DNA of 64,000 nucleotides from Actinotalea sp. JY-7876 (GCF_014042015.1 NZ_CP059493.1:1240001-1304000); one strand, 5' to 3'. Shown: positions 45,245 to 55,874, counted from the stretch's first letter. The notes: generated from the letters alone by a model not told the origin. Made by a program: numbers and translations.

Positions 45245-47056
45245 ATGCTCCTGCGGATGTCGACCCTGTTCGTGCGCACCCTCCGGGAGGACCCGGCCGA
45301 CGCCGAGGTCCCCAGCCACCGGCTGCTGGTCCGGGCGGGCTACATCCGCCGCGCCGCCCCCGGGATCTACACCTGGCTCCCGCTGGGTCTGCGGGTCCTG
45401 CGCAAGGTCGAGCAGGTCGTGCGCGAGGAGATGGACGCGATCGGCGCCCAGGAGGTGCACTTCCCGGCGCTCCTGCCGCGGGAGCCGTACGAGGCGACGG
45501 GTCGCTGGACCGAGTACGGGCCGAACGTCTTCCGCCTCAAGGACCGCAAGGACGCGGACTACATGCTCGCGCCCACCCACGAGGAGGTCTTCACCCTCCT
45601 CGTCAAGGACCTGTACTCCTCCTACAAGGACCTGCCGCTCGCGCTCTACCAGATCCAGACCAAGTACCGCGACGAGGCCCGGCCGCGCGCCGGCCTGCTC
45701 CGGGGCCGCGAGTTCGTCATGAAGGACGCGTACTCGTTCGACGTCGACGACGCCGGGCTGGAGGCCTCCTACCACCGCCACCGCGAGGCCTACCTGCGGA
45801 TCTTCGCGCGGCTCGGGATGGACGTGGCCGTCGTGGCCGCGATGTCCGGTGCGATGGGCGGGTCGCGGTCGGAGGAGTTCCTCATGCCGACGCCGATCGG
45901 GGAGGACACCTTCGTGCGCTCGCCCGGGGGCTACGCGGCGAACGTCGAGGCGGTCACGACGCCCGTCCCCGACGCTGTGCCGTACGACGACGCCCCCGCG
46001 GCGCACGTGGAGGACACGCCCGACACGCCCACCATCGCGACGCTCGTCGACGTCGCGAACGAGCGCTTCCCGCGGCCCGACCGCCCGTGGACGGCCGCCG
46101 ACACGCTCAAGAACGTCGTCGTCGTGCTCGAGCAGCCCGACGGCGAGCGCGAGGTGGTCGTCATCGGGCTGCCGGGAGACCGCGAGGTCGACCTCAAGCG
46201 CCTTGAGGCCGCCGTCTCGCCGGCCGAGGTGGCGACGGCGACCGAGGCGGACTTCGCCCGGCACCCCGAGCTGGTCAAGGGCTACATCGGCCCCGGCGTG
46301 CTCGGCCGGGCCAACACGGGCCGCGAGGACGCGATCCGCTACCTGCTCGACCCGCGTGTGGTCGAGGGGACCCGGTGGATCACGGGCGCCGACGCGCCCG
46401 GGCGGCACGTCTTCGACCTGGTCGCGGGCCGCGACTTCACGGCCGACGGCGTCGTCGAGGCCGCCGAGGTGCGCGCCGGCGACCCAGCCCCCGACGGCTC
46501 GGGCCCGCTCGAGCTCGCGCGCGGGATCGAGATGGGCCACATCTTCGCGCTCGGCCGCAAGTACGCGGACGCGCTCGGCCTCAAGGTGCTCAACGAGAAC
46601 GGCAAGGCCGTCACCGTGACGATGGGCTCCTACGGGGTCGGCGTCTCGCGGGCCGTGGCGGCGCTCGCCGAGACGAACCACGACGACGCCGGCCTCGCGT
46701 GGCCGGCGACCGTCGCACCGGCCCACGTGCACCTCGTCGCGACCGGCAAGGACGCGGCGGTCTTCGCCGCGTGCGAGGAGCTCGCCGCGGACCTGCACGG
46801 CCGGGGCGTCGAGGTGCTCTACGACGACCGGCCCAAGGTCTCGCCCGGCGTGAAGTTCGCCGACGCCGAGCTGCTCGGCCTGCCGGTGCTCGTCGTGGTC
46901 GGTCGCGGGCTCGCGGAGGGCAACGTCGAGGTTCGCCTGCGCCGCGGGGCCGATGCCGGGCTCGCGGCGGGGGAGCGGCCGCAGGCGCAGCAGGTGCCCG
47001 TCGGGGACGTCGCCGCCTACGTCGCGGACCTGGTCGCCGGGCTGCTCGAGCGCTGA
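45245..47056 (+). CDS. proS: Prolyl-tRNA synthetase (bacterial type)
   Basis: Charges tRNA-Pro; class II synthetase with an editing insertion. The 603 residues show [50 protein letters not shown] (motif 2), the INS editing domain at about 225-400 ([25 protein letters not shown]), motif 3 [14 protein letters not shown] near 460 and an anticodon-binding domain ([20 protein letters not shown]). ATG 45245 lies directly after the leaderless -10 element. It is divergent from the Fpg/Nei gene. Confidence 0.98.
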   Translation: MLLRMSTLFVRTLREDPADAEVPSHRLLVRAGYIRRAAPGIYTWLPLGLRVLRKVEQVVREEMDAIGAQEVHFPALLPREPYEATGRWTEYGPNVFRLKDRKDADYMLAPTHEEVFTLLVKDLYSSYKDLPLALYQIQTKYRDEARPRAGLLRGREFVMKDAYSFDVDDAGLEASYHRHREAYLRIFARLGMDVAVVAAMSGAMGGSRSEEFLMPTPIGEDTFVRSPGGYAANVEAVTTPVPDAVPYDDAPAAHVEDTPDTPTIATLVDVANERFPRPDRPWTAADTLKNVVVVLEQPDGEREVVVIGLPGDREVDLKRLEAAVSPAEVATATEADFARHPELVKGYIGPGVLGRANTGREDAIRYLLDPRVVEGTRWITGADAPGRHVFDLVAGRDFTADGVVEAAEVRAGDPAPDGSGPLELARGIEMGHIFALGRKYADALGLKVLNENGKAVTVTMGSYGVGVSRAVAALAETNHDDAGLAWPATVAPAHVHLVATGKDAAVFAACEELAADLHGRGVEVLYDDRPKVSPGVKFADAELLGLPVLVVVGRGLAEGNVEVRLRRGADAGLAAGERPQAQQVPVGDVAAYVADLVAGLLER

Positions 47057-47075
47057 CCGGCCGGCGTCGCCCGCC

Positions 47076-48209
47076 TCAGGCGAGCTGCTCCGGCAGGCCG
47101 GGGAAGGCGGGCACCACGCCGGTGAGCGCCGTGGTCGCGCGCGCCGCGGCGAGCAGGGCGTCCACGAGCACGGTCCGCGCCTGGGGGGCGGCCTGGGCGA
47201 CCAGCGACGCGTACGACGCCGTGAGGCGCTCCTGGAGGCCCGCCAGCTCGGCGTCGACGGCGGCGGGGTCGCTCGCGGCGTCGAGCAGCGCGGGCGGCAG
47301 GCCGTAGGCGACGCGCCGGGGGTCGCTGTCCGTCGCGGCGACGCCCGCCGCGGTCGCCCACGTCTCCGCGCGCTCGCGGTGGTCCCGGGCCGCGGCCGCC
47401 GCGGCGGCGCGCGCGTCGCCCGAGCGGCGGGCGGCGGCGACCTCCCAGGCGTAGCCCAGGGCGTCCTCGGACTGGACGACGTCGTTCACGTCCGCGGCGC
47501 TGACACCGGCCGGCAGGCCCTCGACGGGTGCCAGCTCGAGCGCGGGCCGCTCGGTGACCGCCGCCGGCCCGGCGAGGGCGTCGGCGAGCAGCGTCCGGCC
47601 GACGGCGATCGAGGCGAGCAGGCGGGCCAGCCCGCCGTCGTCCGTCGTGGCGGCGTCGGCGCGCGCGCTCGCCGCTGTCTCGTCGAGCAGCGCCACCAGC
47701 TCGGCAGCGGTGGGCGTGGGCGGGGTGGCGCCCGCGGTCGGGGCGGCCGACGAGGCGTCGTCGGGGGTGACCGGCTCGTCGTCGGAGGGCGCTGCGTCGT
47801 CGGAGGGCTCGGCGTCGTCGGAGGGCGCTGCGTCGTCGGAGGGCTCGGCGGTCTCAGGGGACTCCGGCGCGGCGGTCGCGTCCGGGAACGGCTCGTACAC
47901 GCCGCCGAGCGCCTCGACGTGCGCGTCGCTCGCGGTGCCGGTGGTCGTGGCGAGGGCCTGGACGGTGGGGTCCGTCGCCGCCGTGGCGACCGCCGACGCC
48001 AGGACCTGCACGGCGAGCGCGTCGGCGGTGGCGCGCTGGCGCAGGGACTCGGCCGCGTCGGGCGAGGGCGCCACGGGCGCGGGGGTCTCCAGGCGCAGGC
48101 CGCAGCCGGCGAGGATGGTGACGAGCACCACGGCGAGGACCGCCACCAGGGGCCGGGTCCTCCGGTGGGGTCGGGTCACGGGTGCCGGCAGGGCGGGGGC
48201 GCGGGTCAT
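47076..48209 (-). CDS. Lipoprotein with ferritin-like DUF4439-type domain
   Basis: A 377-residue exported protein. The N-terminus has VAVLAVVLVTILAGCGLRL with a lipobox Cys at residue 36. A helical Ala-rich region follows, then an Asp/Ser/Pro low-complexity linker (PSDDAAPSDDAEPSDD, near 145-170) coded by a tandem repeat. The C-terminal 130 residues (SEDALGYAWEVAAARRSGDA and RAETWATAAG) resemble the ferritin-like DUF4439 domain that usually lies upstream of rimP in actinobacteria. Function unknown. It is divergent from rimP and convergent with proS. Confidence 0.82.
   Translation of the reverse strand: MTRAPALPAPVTRPHRRTRPLVAVLAVVLVTILAGCGLRLETPAPVAPSPDAAESLRQRATADALAVQVLASAVATAATDPTVQALATTTGTASDAHVEALGGVYEPFPDATAAPESPETAEPSDDAAPSDDAEPSDDAAPSDDEPVTPDDASSAAPTAGATPPTPTAAELVALLDETAASARADAATTDDGGLARLLASIAVGRTLLADALAGPAAVTERPALELAPVEGLPAGVSAADVNDVVQSEDALGYAWEVAAARRSGDARAAAAAAARDHRERAETWATAAGVAATDSDPRRVAYGLPPALLDAASDPAAVDAELAGLQERLTASYASLVAQAAPQARTVLVDALLAAARATTALTGVVPAFPGLPEQLA
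47778..47849 (+). repeat. Four 18-nt tandem units in the lipoprotein gene
   Basis: The unit GTCGTCGGAGGGCGCTGC alternates with GTCGTCGGAGGGCTCGGC, giving two perfect 36-nt repeats. They encode the PSDDA linker on the minus strand and can vary in number by slippage. Confidence 0.85.
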
Positions 48210-48248
48210 CGCGGCCGATCCTGCCACGCCGCACCGCCGGGGAGTCGT

Positions 48249-48254
48249 TAGGCT
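48249..48254 (+). promoter_or_regulatory. -10 element of the rimP-nusA-infB operon
   Basis: TAGGCT, start near 48261, leader of about 60 nt with GGGAGG before ATG 48321. Confidence 0.5.
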
Positions 48255-48320
48255 GGGACCGACAAGTCCAGAGGGTCGTATCCACGTCGGGTGGCCCGCC
48301 ACGACCCACGGGAGGCGAAC

Positions 48321-48878
48321 ATGGTCACGCCCGCGAGCTCCGGGCCCACACCGGCTCAACGCGTCAGGCAGGCCGTCGAACCGGCCGTGACGGCCGCCGG
48401 CCTCGTCCTCGAGGACGTCGCCGTCAAGCCCGCGGGGCGCCGCACGGTGGTCCGCGTCGTCGTCGACCTGGACGACGACGCCCTCGGCAGCCTCGACCTG
48501 GACACCGTCGGCGAGGTCTCGCGCGACGTCTCCGCCGCGCTGGACGCCGCGGACCCCGTCAAGGGCGAGTACGTGCTGGAGGTCTCGACGCCCGGCACGG
48601 ACCGGCCCCTGACCGAGCTGCGGCACTTCCGCCGCGCCCGCACGCGTCTCGTGCGGCTGACGCTGCGCGACGGCTCGGTCGTCACCGGACGCCTCGCGGA
48701 GGCTGACGCCGACGGCTACGTCCTCGACCCGGCGCCCGACGGCGTCGCGACGCGCACGACCCTCGCGCCCGCCGACGTCGTGCGCGGCCAGGTCGAGGTC
48801 GAGCTCACCCGGCTCGCCGACACCGGGCACGACGCACCGCACGACCCCATGAACGACGACGAGGAGGGCGACGCCTGA
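48321..48878 (+). CDS. rimP: Ribosome maturation factor RimP
   Basis: Assists 30S assembly. The 185-residue protein has the N-terminal alpha/beta domain ([45 protein letters not shown]) and the C-terminal SH3-like part ([20 protein letters not shown]). The tail is acidic ([12 protein letters not shown]). ATG with GGGAGG 5 nt upstream. It overlaps nusA by 1 nt (TGATG). Confidence 0.96.
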   Translation: MVTPASSGPTPAQRVRQAVEPAVTAAGLVLEDVAVKPAGRRTVVRVVVDLDDDALGSLDLDTVGEVSRDVSAALDAADPVKGEYVLEVSTPGTDRPLTELRHFRRARTRLVRLTLRDGSVVTGRLAEADADGYVLDPAPDGVATRTTLAPADVVRGQVEVELTRLADTGHDAPHDPMNDDEEGDA

Positions 48879-49984
48879 TGGACATCGACATGACGGCGCT
48901 GCGCCTGGTCGAGCACGAGCGCGACATCAGCCTGGAGACCCTGGTCTCCGCGATCGAGCAGGCGCTGCTCTCGGCCTACCACCGCACGCCCGGCGCCCTC
49001 GAGGACGCCCGGGTCGAGGTCGACCGGCGCACCGGGCACGTCACGGTCTGGGCCCGGGAGCGGCTCGAGGCGCCGAGCGAGCCGACCGCGCCCGAGGACG
49101 GCGTGGGCTTCGCGACCGCACCGGCGCCGGAGCTCGGACCGGAGTTCGACCACACGCCGGACGGCTTCGGCCGCGTCGCCACGGCCACCGCGCGCCAGGT
49201 CATCGTCCAGCGGCTGCGCGACGCCGAGGACGAGCAGGTGCTCGGCGCGTTCCGCGGGACCGAGGGGGAGGTCCTCGCGGGCGTCATCCAGCAGGGCCGC
49301 GACCCGCGCACCGTGCTCGTCGCCGTGCGCGGCACCGAGGCCGTGCTCCCGGCGCACGAGCAGGTTCCGACCGAGCGGTACGTCCACGGCGAGCGGCTGC
49401 GGGCGTACGTGCTCGACGTCTCCCGCGGTCCCAAGGGCCCGTCGATCACCCTCTCGCGGACCCACCCGAACCTCGTGCGCAAGCTCTTCGAGCTCGAGGT
49501 GCCGGAGGTCGCGGACGGCTCGGTCGAGATCACGGCCATCGCCCGCGAGGCGGGCCACCGCACCAAGATGGCGGTGCGGACCTCCGTCGCCGGCCTCAAC
49601 GCCAAGGGCGCCTGCATCGGCCCGATGGGGGCCCGGGTGCGCGCGGTGATGTCCGAGCTGCACGGCGAGAAGATCGACATCATCGACCACAGCGACGACC
49701 CGGCCCAGTTCGTGGGCAACGCGCTGTCGCCGGCGCGCGTGTCCTCCGTCACGGTCGTCGACCTGGCGGCGCGCTCGGCGCGCGTCGTCGTGCCCGACTA
49801 CCAGCTCTCGCTGGCCATCGGCAAGGAGGGCCAGAACGCCCGCCTGGCGGCCAAGCTCACCGGCTGGCGTATCGACATCCGCTCCGACGAGGGCGGCGAC
49901 GCGGCGCCCCAGGAGGGCCCGGCGGACGCCGCCGGGACCGCCCCCGGCGACGCGGGGCAGGAGTCCTCGGGTCCCGGTTCGTGA
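48878..49984 (+). CDS. nusA: Transcription termination/antitermination protein NusA
   Basis: Binds RNA polymerase and nascent RNA and modulates pausing and termination. The 368 residues comprise an N-terminal polymerase-binding domain ([19 protein letters not shown]), an S1 domain ([19 protein letters not shown]) and two KH domains ([18 protein letters not shown] and [19 protein letters not shown]). The acidic C-terminal repeats of E. coli NusA are absent, as usual in actinobacteria. It overlaps ylxR by 4 nt (GTGA). Confidence 0.97.
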   Translation: MDIDMTALRLVEHERDISLETLVSAIEQALLSAYHRTPGALEDARVEVDRRTGHVTVWARERLEAPSEPTAPEDGVGFATAPAPELGPEFDHTPDGFGRVATATARQVIVQRLRDAEDEQVLGAFRGTEGEVLAGVIQQGRDPRTVLVAVRGTEAVLPAHEQVPTERYVHGERLRAYVLDVSRGPKGPSITLSRTHPNLVRKLFELEVPEVADGSVEITAIAREAGHRTKMAVRTSVAGLNAKGACIGPMGARVRAVMSELHGEKIDIIDHSDDPAQFVGNALSPARVSSVTVVDLAARSARVVVPDYQLSLAIGKEGQNARLAAKLTGWRIDIRSDEGGDAAPQEGPADAAGTAPGDAGQESSGPGS

Positions 49985-50415
49985 CCGAGCGCGCTAGACT
50001 TGCCGAGGCTGGACCGCGCGTCCGGCGTCCCGAGCCCGTGCCCGGCCCCCTCGTGGGGCCGGTCCGTACGTGTGTGGGGTGCCGGCAGCGGGGTCAACGG
50101 TCCGTCCTCCTGCGGGTGGTCCGGGATGACGACGGCGATCTCGCCGTGGTCGACCCGGGACGATGCAGGTCGGGCCGGGGCGCCTGGTTGCACCCCGACC
50201 CGGAGTGCCTCGACCTCGCCGAACGGCGTCGTGCTCTACCGCGTGCCCTGCGCACGGGACCGCTCGACATCACCCCGGTCCGCGAGCACCTCGAGACCCT
50301 CACCAGCAGCAGTACGGAAAGACCAGCAGTACCGACACCAGCAGTACCTCCGTCGTTCATCGAGAAGGAAAGCGGGTTGGAAGCCGATGGGCACCCGATG
50401 AGTACCCGGCGATGA
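49981..50415 (+). CDS. ylxR: YlxR family RNA-binding protein (DUF448)
   Basis: A 144-residue protein with the YlxR signature [21 protein letters not shown] and [20 protein letters not shown]. YlxR proteins are small nucleic-acid binding proteins of the nusA operon; a partner role for RNase P has been proposed in other bacteria. The last 40 residues ([18 protein letters not shown] onward) lie in a stretch of lower GC with short tandem repeats and unusual codons, so the true C-terminus may have been extended by duplication. Confidence 0.9.
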   Translation: MTERARLAEAGPRVRRPEPVPGPLVGPVRTCVGCRQRGQRSVLLRVVRDDDGDLAVVDPGRCRSGRGAWLHPDPECLDLAERRRALPRALRTGPLDITPVREHLETLTSSSTERPAVPTPAVPPSFIEKESGLEADGHPMSTRR

Positions 50416-50424
50416 GTACCCAGC
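50302..50424 (+). repeat. Short tandem repeats over the end of ylxR
   Basis: ACCAGCAGTAC-type 15-nt units recur about three times near 50302-50349, and GATGAGTACCCGGC (50397-50410) is followed directly by GATGAGTACCCAGC (50411-50424). The ylxR stop lies in the second copy. Base use is less GC-rich than in the surroundings. Confidence 0.6.
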
Positions 50425-50471
50425 ACTAACGACGGTCCACCCTGTCCCGGGCGGGCCGAGACAGGAGAGTT

Positions 50472-53294
50472 GTGGCAAAGGTCCGCGTCTACGAGCTCGC
50501 TAAGGAGCTCGGCGTCGAGAGCAAGGCCATCATGGCCAAGCTGAACGAGCTCGGTGAGTTCGTCCGGTCGGCTTCGTCGACCATCGAACCGCCCGTCGTG
50601 CGCAAGCTGCGCGACGCCTACCCCGCCGGCTCCCAGGAGCAGGCCCCCCGCAAGGCCGCCCCGCGCCCCGGGCCCGCAGCCCTCGCAGCGCCGTCGGCGC
50701 CCGCGGCCCAGGCACCCGCGGCCCCCGCCGCGCCTGCCGCCCCCTCGACCCCCGCACCGGAGCAGGCCGCGCCCGCCGCGGCTGCGCCCGAGCGTCCCGC
50801 GCCGGCGGCTCCGGCCGCCCCCGCTGCTCCGCAGACCGAGCGCCCGGCGGCCTCGGCCCCCGGCCCGCGTCCCGGTCCGGCGGCCCCCGCAGCACCCGCG
50901 GCTCCGGCCGCTCCCGCTGCGGGTCCGCGTCCCGGCGCACGCCCCGGCGGCCCCCGCCCGGGCAACAACCCCTTCGCCCCGAGCCAGGGCATGCCCCGCC
51001 AGGGCGGCCGTCCCGGCGGCGGCGCGCCGCGTCCGGGCAACAACCCGTTCGCGCCGAGCCAGGGCATGCCCCGTCCCGGTGGCACCCGCGGTGAGGGCGC
51101 CGGCGAGCGTCCCGGTGGTCCCCGTCCGGCTCCGGCCGGTGCCGGCGGCCCCCGCCCGAACCCCGGCATGATGCCGGGCCGCACGAGCGTCGGTCGCCCC
51201 GGCGCCGGCGGTGCCCCGGGGCGCCCCGGTGGCGGCGGTCGTCCCGGCGGTGGCGGCGGCTTCGCCGGTCGTCCCGGTGGCGGCGGCGGTGCGCCTGCGG
51301 GCGGCGGCGGCTTCGCCGGCCGTCCCGGCGGCGGTGGTCGCGGTGCCGGTCGTGGCAGCACGCAGGGTGCCTTCGGGCGCGCCGGCGGGCGGCCCGTGCG
51401 CGGACGGAAGTCGAAGCGCGCGAAGCGGCAGGAGTTCGAGCAGATGCAGGCCCCCTCGCTGGGTGGCGTGCAGGTTCCCCGCGGTGACGGCAGCACGGTC
51501 GTGCGCCTGCGCCACGGGTCGTCGCTCAACGACTTCGCCGACAAGATCGACGCCAACCCGGCGAGCCTCGTCACGGTCCTCTTCCACCTCGGTGAGATGG
51601 CGACCGCGACGCAGTCGCTCGACGAGGACACGTTCGGCACCCTCGCGTCCGAGCTCGGCTACCGCATCGAGATGGTGTCGGCCGAGGAGGAGGACCGCGA
51701 GCTGCTCGGGTCCTTCGACATCGACCTCGAGGCCGAGCTGGCCGACGAGGACGACTCGCAGCTCACGGCGCGTCCGCCGGTCGTCACGGTCATGGGCCAC
51801 GTCGACCACGGAAAGACGAAGCTGCTCGACGCGATCCGGTCCGCCGACGTCGTCGCCGGCGAGGCGGGTGGCATCACCCAGCACATCGGCGCGTACCAGA
51901 TCCACACCGAGCACGAGGGTCTGGAGCGGTCGATCACCTTCATCGACACCCCGGGTCACGAGGCGTTCACCGCCATGCGTGCGCGTGGGGCCCAGGTCAC
52001 GGACATCGCGATCCTCGTGGTCGCGGCGGACGACGGCGTGATGCCGCAGACCATCGAGGCGCTCAACCACGCGCAGGCGGCCGGCGTGCCGATCGTCGTC
52101 GCGGTCAACAAGGTGGACAAGGAGGGGGCCAACCCCGCCAAGATCCGCCAGCAGCTCACCGAGTACAACCTCGTGGCCGAGGAGTACGGCGGCGACACGA
52201 TGTTCGTCGACATCTCGGCGCTGCGCCGCCAGGGCATCGACGAGCTCCTCGAGGCCGTCCTGCTCACCGCCGACGCCGCGCTCGACCTGCGGGCGAACGC
52301 GGACAAGGACGCGCGCGGCGTGGCCGTCGAGGCCAACCTCGACAAGGGCCGCGGCGCCGTCGCGACCGTCCTGGTCCAGTCCGGCACGCTGCACGTCGGC
52401 GACGCGATCGTCGCCGGCACGGCGTACGGCCGCGTCCGTGCGATGTTCGACGAGCACGGCGGGGCGCTCACCGAGGCCACGCCGGCGCGTCCGGTCATGG
52501 TGCTCGGCCTGACGTCGGTGCCCCGCGCCGGCGACACCTTCCTGGTGGCGCCGGACGACCGCACCGCGCGTCAGATCGCCGAGAAGCGTGAGGCCGCCGA
52601 GCGCGCCGCCCTCCTGGCCAAGCGCCGCAAGCGCATCAGCCTCGAGGACTTCACGCAGGCGCTGCAGCAGGGCAAGGTCGAGACCCTCAACCTGGTCCTC
52701 AAGGGCGACGTCTCGGGTGCCGTCGAGGCCCTCGAGGACGCGCTGCTCAAGATCGACGTCGGCGACGAGGTCGAGCTGCGCGTCATCCACCGCGGCGTCG
52801 GTGCCGTGACGCAGAACGACGTGAACCTGGCGACGGTCGACAACGCGATCATCCTCGGCTTCAACGTCAAGTACGCCGAGCGGGTCGAGGACCTGGCCGA
52901 CCGCGAGGGCGTCGACGTGCGCTTCTACTCGGTCATCTACCAGGCGATCGAGGACGTCGAGGCTGCGCTCAAGGGCATGCTCAAGCCCGAGTACGAGGAG
53001 GTCCAGCTCGGCACCGCGGAGGTGCGCGAGGTGTTCCGCTCGAGCAAGTTCGGCAACATCGCCGGGTCGCTCGTCCGGTCCGGGACCATCCGCCGCAACA
53101 CCAAGGCGCGCGTCCTGCGCGGTGGCAACGTCGTGGCGGACAACCTCACGATCGAGTCGCTCAAGCGGTTCAAGGACGACGCGACCGAGGTCCGCGAGGG
53201 CTACGAGTGCGGTATCGGTCTCGGGTCGTACAACGACCTGCAGGTCGACGACGTCATCGAGACGTTCGAGATGCGCGAGAAGCCGCGCTCCTGA
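50472..53294 (+). CDS. infB: Translation initiation factor IF-2
   Basis: GTPase that delivers initiator tRNA to the 30S subunit. The 940-residue protein has an IF2_N domain ([18 protein letters not shown]), a Pro/Ala/Gly-rich linker at about 55-310, a second IF2_N-like domain, then the GTPase: G1 [17 protein letters not shown] near residues 440-456, G2 [12 protein letters not shown]3 DTPGHEAF, G4 NKVDKEGA and G5 ISAL. Domains C1 and C2 follow to [12 protein letters not shown] with AGGAGAG upstream. The linker is longer than in E. coli, as in other actinobacteria. Confidence 0.98.
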   Translation: MAKVRVYELAKELGVESKAIMAKLNELGEFVRSASSTIEPPVVRKLRDAYPAGSQEQAPRKAAPRPGPAALAAPSAPAAQAPAAPAAPAAPSTPAPEQAAPAAAAPERPAPAAPAAPAAPQTERPAASAPGPRPGPAAPAAPAAPAAPAAGPRPGARPGGPRPGNNPFAPSQGMPRQGGRPGGGAPRPGNNPFAPSQGMPRPGGTRGEGAGERPGGPRPAPAGAGGPRPNPGMMPGRTSVGRPGAGGAPGRPGGGGRPGGGGGFAGRPGGGGGAPAGGGGFAGRPGGGGRGAGRGSTQGAFGRAGGRPVRGRKSKRAKRQEFEQMQAPSLGGVQVPRGDGSTVVRLRHGSSLNDFADKIDANPASLVTVLFHLGEMATATQSLDEDTFGTLASELGYRIEMVSAEEEDRELLGSFDIDLEAELADEDDSQLTARPPVVTVMGHVDHGKTKLLDAIRSADVVAGEAGGITQHIGAYQIHTEHEGLERSITFIDTPGHEAFTAMRARGAQVTDIAILVVAADDGVMPQTIEALNHAQAAGVPIVVAVNKVDKEGANPAKIRQQLTEYNLVAEEYGGDTMFVDISALRRQGIDELLEAVLLTADAALDLRANADKDARGVAVEANLDKGRGAVATVLVQSGTLHVGDAIVAGTAYGRVRAMFDEHGGALTEATPARPVMVLGLTSVPRAGDTFLVAPDDRTARQIAEKREAAERAALLAKRRKRISLEDFTQALQQGKVETLNLVLKGDVSGAVEALEDALLKIDVGDEVELRVIHRGVGAVTQNDVNLATVDNAIILGFNVKYAERVEDLADREGVDVRFYSVIYQAIEDVEAALKGMLKPEYEEVQLGTAEVREVFRSSKFGNIAGSLVRSGTIRRNTKARVLRGGNVVADNLTIESLKRFKDDATEVREGYECGIGLGSYNDLQVDDVIETFEMREKPRS
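50956..51075 (+). repeat. Duplicated 15-residue segment in the IF-2 linker
   Basis: [15 protein letters not shown] is encoded at about 50956-51000 and again at 51031-51075 with only synonymous differences, followed by Gly/Pro/Arg-rich repeats to about 51360. Confidence 0.75.
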
Positions 53295-53301
53295 GGTCTC
53301 T

Positions 53302-53349
53302 CGCCGGGAGGGTCGTGCGCCGTGATGACGGCGCGCGACCCTCCCGGCG
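53302..53349 (+). terminator. 22-bp hairpin between infB and rbfA
   Basis: 53302-53323 pairs with 53328-53349 with a single G-U pair around the loop GATG. It is the longest stem in the window. No T tract. Confidence 0.75.
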
Positions 53350-53399
53350 CTCTCCGGCCGCCCCCACGGCCGTCCCCACCTGCACCCCGGAGGAATGCC

Positions 53400-53876
53400 A
53401 TGGTCGACCACCCTCGCGCTCGCAAGCTGTCCGAGCGGATCCAGAAGATCGTCGCCCAGATGCTCGACACCCGCGTCAAGGACCCGCGCGTGGGCTTCGT
53501 GACCGTCACCGACGTGCGGGTGACCGGTGACCTGCAGCACGCGTCGGTGTTCTACACGGTGCTCGGCGACGACGAGGCCCGCACCGGTACGGCCGCGGCG
53601 CTCGAGAGCGCCAAGGGCCTCATCCGCTCCGAGGTGGGCAAGCAGACGGGGATCCGGCTGACGCCCACGCTCGAGTTCATCGCCGACGCCGTCCCCGAGA
53701 CGGCCGAGCACCTCGAGCGGGCGCTGCGCGAGGCCGCGGCGCGCGACGCCGAGGTGGCGGCGCTCGCCGCGTCCGCGCGCTACGCGGGCGATGCCGACCC
53801 GTACCGCCGCCCTGTCGAGCCGGACGACGAGCCGGACGAGCCCGCCGGCGAGGACGACCGGCCGGCGCAGGCCTGA
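53400..53876 (+). CDS. rbfA: Ribosome-binding factor A
   Basis: Cold-shock 30S maturation factor of KH-like fold. The 158 residues have [34 protein letters not shown] and [19 protein letters not shown]. The C-terminal 45 residues are acidic and Pro-rich. ATG 53400 with GGAGG 6 nt upstream. truB follows after 1 nt. Confidence 0.97.
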   Translation: MVDHPRARKLSERIQKIVAQMLDTRVKDPRVGFVTVTDVRVTGDLQHASVFYTVLGDDEARTGTAAALESAKGLIRSEVGKQTGIRLTPTLEFIADAVPETAEHLERALREAAARDAEVAALAASARYAGDADPYRRPVEPDDEPDEPAGEDDRPAQA

Positions 53877-53877
53877 C

Positions 53878-54783
53878 GTGGCCACCGACGGCCTCGTCGT
53901 CGTCGACAAGCCCGCCGGCTGGACGAGCCACGACGTCGTCGCGCGCGTGCGGCGGCTCGCGGGCACGCGCAAGGTGGGCCACGCGGGCACGCTCGACCCC
54001 ATGGCGACCGGCGTCCTGGTCCTGGGCGTGGAGCGCGCGACGCGCCTGCTGACCTTCGTCGTCGGCGCCGACAAGGAGTACCTGGCCACGGTGCGTCTGG
54101 GTGCCCGGACGACCACCGACGACGCCGAGGGCGAGGTCCTGGAGCGCGCCGACGCCTCGGCGGTCGACCCCGCGCGGCTCGCCGCCGAGGTGGCGCGCCT
54201 GACCGGCGCCATCCAGCAGCGGCCCAGCGCGGTGAGCGCCATCAAGGTCGACGGCCAGCGGGCCTACGCACGCGTGCGGGCGGGGGAGGACGTCGAGCTG
54301 CCGGCGCGCCCCGTCACGGTCCACCGCTTCGACGTCCTCGAGGTGCGTCCCGCGGCGGCCGACGACGGCCCGCCCGGGCTCGACGTCGACGTCGTCGTGG
54401 AGTGCTCGTCCGGCACGTACATCCGCGCGCTCGCGCGCGACCTCGGGGCCGCGCTCGGCGTGGGCGGGCACCTCACGGCGCTGCGCCGCACGCGCGTCGG
54501 CGGGTACGGGCTCGATGTCGCCCGCACGCTCGAGGAGCTCGAGGCTGGGGTCGGGGTCCTGCCGATGGCCGACGCGGCGCGCGCGACCTTCCCCGTGCGC
54601 GAGCTCACGGAGCACGAGGCCTCCGAGCTCTCGTTCGGCCGTCGGGTGCCCGCGGAGCCGTCGCTGCCGGCCACGCGGGACGCCCCCGTGGCGGCGTTCG
54701 CGCCCGACGGCGACCTGGTCGCGCTGCTCGCCGACGACGGTGCGGGCCGGTCGCGACCGGTCCTCGTGCTCCGGCCCGCGTGA
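53878..54783 (+). CDS. truB: tRNA pseudouridine-55 synthase
   Basis: Makes pseudouridine 55 in the T-loop of all elongator tRNAs. The 301-residue protein has GLVVVDKPAGWTSHDVVARV, catalytic Asp40 in GHAGTLDPMATGVLVLG, QRPSAVSAIKVDGQRAY and SGTYIRALARDLG, plus a C-terminal PUA-like part. The GTG start lies 1 nt after the rbfA stop, so expression is coupled. Confidence 0.97.
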   Translation: MATDGLVVVDKPAGWTSHDVVARVRRLAGTRKVGHAGTLDPMATGVLVLGVERATRLLTFVVGADKEYLATVRLGARTTTDDAEGEVLERADASAVDPARLAAEVARLTGAIQQRPSAVSAIKVDGQRAYARVRAGEDVELPARPVTVHRFDVLEVRPAAADDGPPGLDVDVVVECSSGTYIRALARDLGAALGVGGHLTALRRTRVGGYGLDVARTLEELEAGVGVLPMADAARATFPVRELTEHEASELSFGRRVPAEPSLPATRDAPVAAFAPDGDLVALLADDGAGRSRPVLVLRPA

Positions 54784-54847
54784 GGCCCACGGGCGCCCGG
54801 CGGGGTCCCGGGCCGGCCCCGAGGTCGGTCGTCGGTCCGTCCCGTGG

Positions 54848-54853
54848 CAGGCT
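54848..54853 (+). promoter_or_regulatory. -10 element of ribF, leaderless
   Basis: CAGGCT, 7 nt, then GTG 54861. Confidence 0.45.
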
Positions 54854-54860
54854 GTAGGAC

Positions 54861-55868
54861 GTGCACCGCTGGACCGACCTGAGCCAGGTACCCGACGACT
54901 TCGGCCCGACCGTCGTGACGATCGGCAACTTCGACGGGGTGCACCGCGGGCACCGCGGGGTGCTCACCCGCATGGTCGCGGACGCCACGGCGTCCGGGCG
55001 CCGGGCCGTCGCGGTGACGTTCCACCCGCACCCCGCCCAGGTGCACCGCCCCGAGCGGGCGCCCGAGCTCATCACGGGCATCGCCGACCGCCTCGAGCTG
55101 CTCGCCGAGACCGGGCTGCACGCCGTGCTGCTCGTCGAGTACACGCTCGACTTCGCGCGCGCGACGCCCGAGGAGTTCGTGCGGACGTGGCTCGTCGACG
55201 GGCTGCGGGCGGCGACCGTCGTCGTCGGGCGCGACGTGCGGTTCGGGCTGCACAACGCGGGCGACCTGGAGACCATGCGCGAGCTCGGGCGGCGCTACGG
55301 GTTCGAGGTCGAGGTGATCGAGGACGTCCACGGGACCCCCGCGGACGGTCCGGGTGACGGCGCGCGTCGTTGGTCCTCGACCTGGGTCCGCGAGCTGCTC
55401 GCAGCCGGCGACGTCGCGGGCGCCGCGCAGATCCTCGGCCGCCCGCACCGCGTGCGCGGCACGGTGGTCCACGGAGACGCGCGCGGCAGGGACCTCGGCT
55501 ACCCGACGGCGAACCTCTCGCAGGACGCGACGGGCATGGTGCCCGCGGACGGCGTCTACGCGGGCTGGCTGCGGCGCGTGGGCTTCCCCGCGGACCGCCC
55601 GGACGGGTACCTGCCCGTGGCGATCTCCATCGGCACCAACCCCACGTTCGACGGCGTGCAGCGCCGGGTCGAGGCGCACGTGCCGGACCGGACGGACCTG
55701 GACCTCTACGACGAGGAGGTCGTCCTGGAGTTCGTCGAGCGGCTGCGCCCGACGGTCCGCTTCGACTCGGTGGACGCGCTCATCGCGCAGATGGCTGACG
55801 ACGTGGCCCGCACGCGCGTCCGGCTGGCCGGCGGGCCGCTCGAGTCGGTGCTCGGCTCCGCCGACTGA
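54861..55868 (+). CDS. ribF: Bifunctional riboflavin kinase/FAD synthetase
   Basis: Converts riboflavin to FMN and FMN to FAD. The 335 residues have the adenylyltransferase half with VVTIGNFDGVHRGHRGVL near 17-34 and WSSTWVRELLAAGDV, and the kinase half with GDARGRDLGYPTANLSQDA, PADGVYAGWL and SIGTNPTFDG near 245. GTG supported by the leaderless -10 hexamer. It has its own promoter although it follows truB, as usual. Confidence 0.97.
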   Translation: MHRWTDLSQVPDDFGPTVVTIGNFDGVHRGHRGVLTRMVADATASGRRAVAVTFHPHPAQVHRPERAPELITGIADRLELLAETGLHAVLLVEYTLDFARATPEEFVRTWLVDGLRAATVVVGRDVRFGLHNAGDLETMRELGRRYGFEVEVIEDVHGTPADGPGDGARRWSSTWVRELLAAGDVAGAAQILGRPHRVRGTVVHGDARGRDLGYPTANLSQDATGMVPADGVYAGWLRRVGFPADRPDGYLPVAISIGTNPTFDGVQRRVEAHVPDRTDLDLYDEEVVLEFVERLRPTVRFDSVDALIAQMADDVARTRVRLAGGPLESVLGSAD

Positions 55869-55874
55869 TACCCT
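55869..55874 (+). promoter_or_regulatory. -10 element of rpsO
   Basis: TACCCT right after the ribF stop; start near 55881, leader of about 83 nt with AAGGAG. Confidence 0.5.

Noticed and set aside
47778-47849. CRISPR-like array
   Set aside because: The 18-nt units are contiguous with no spacers and lie in a coding frame.
50094-54245. Very long open frame antisense to infB, rbfA and truB
   Set aside because: Low-complexity Arg/Gly/Val composition, no domain motif, and it is an expected mirror of high-GC coding sequence. Similar antisense frames at 1571-4360, 1821-4739 and 56282-59017 were dropped for the same reason.
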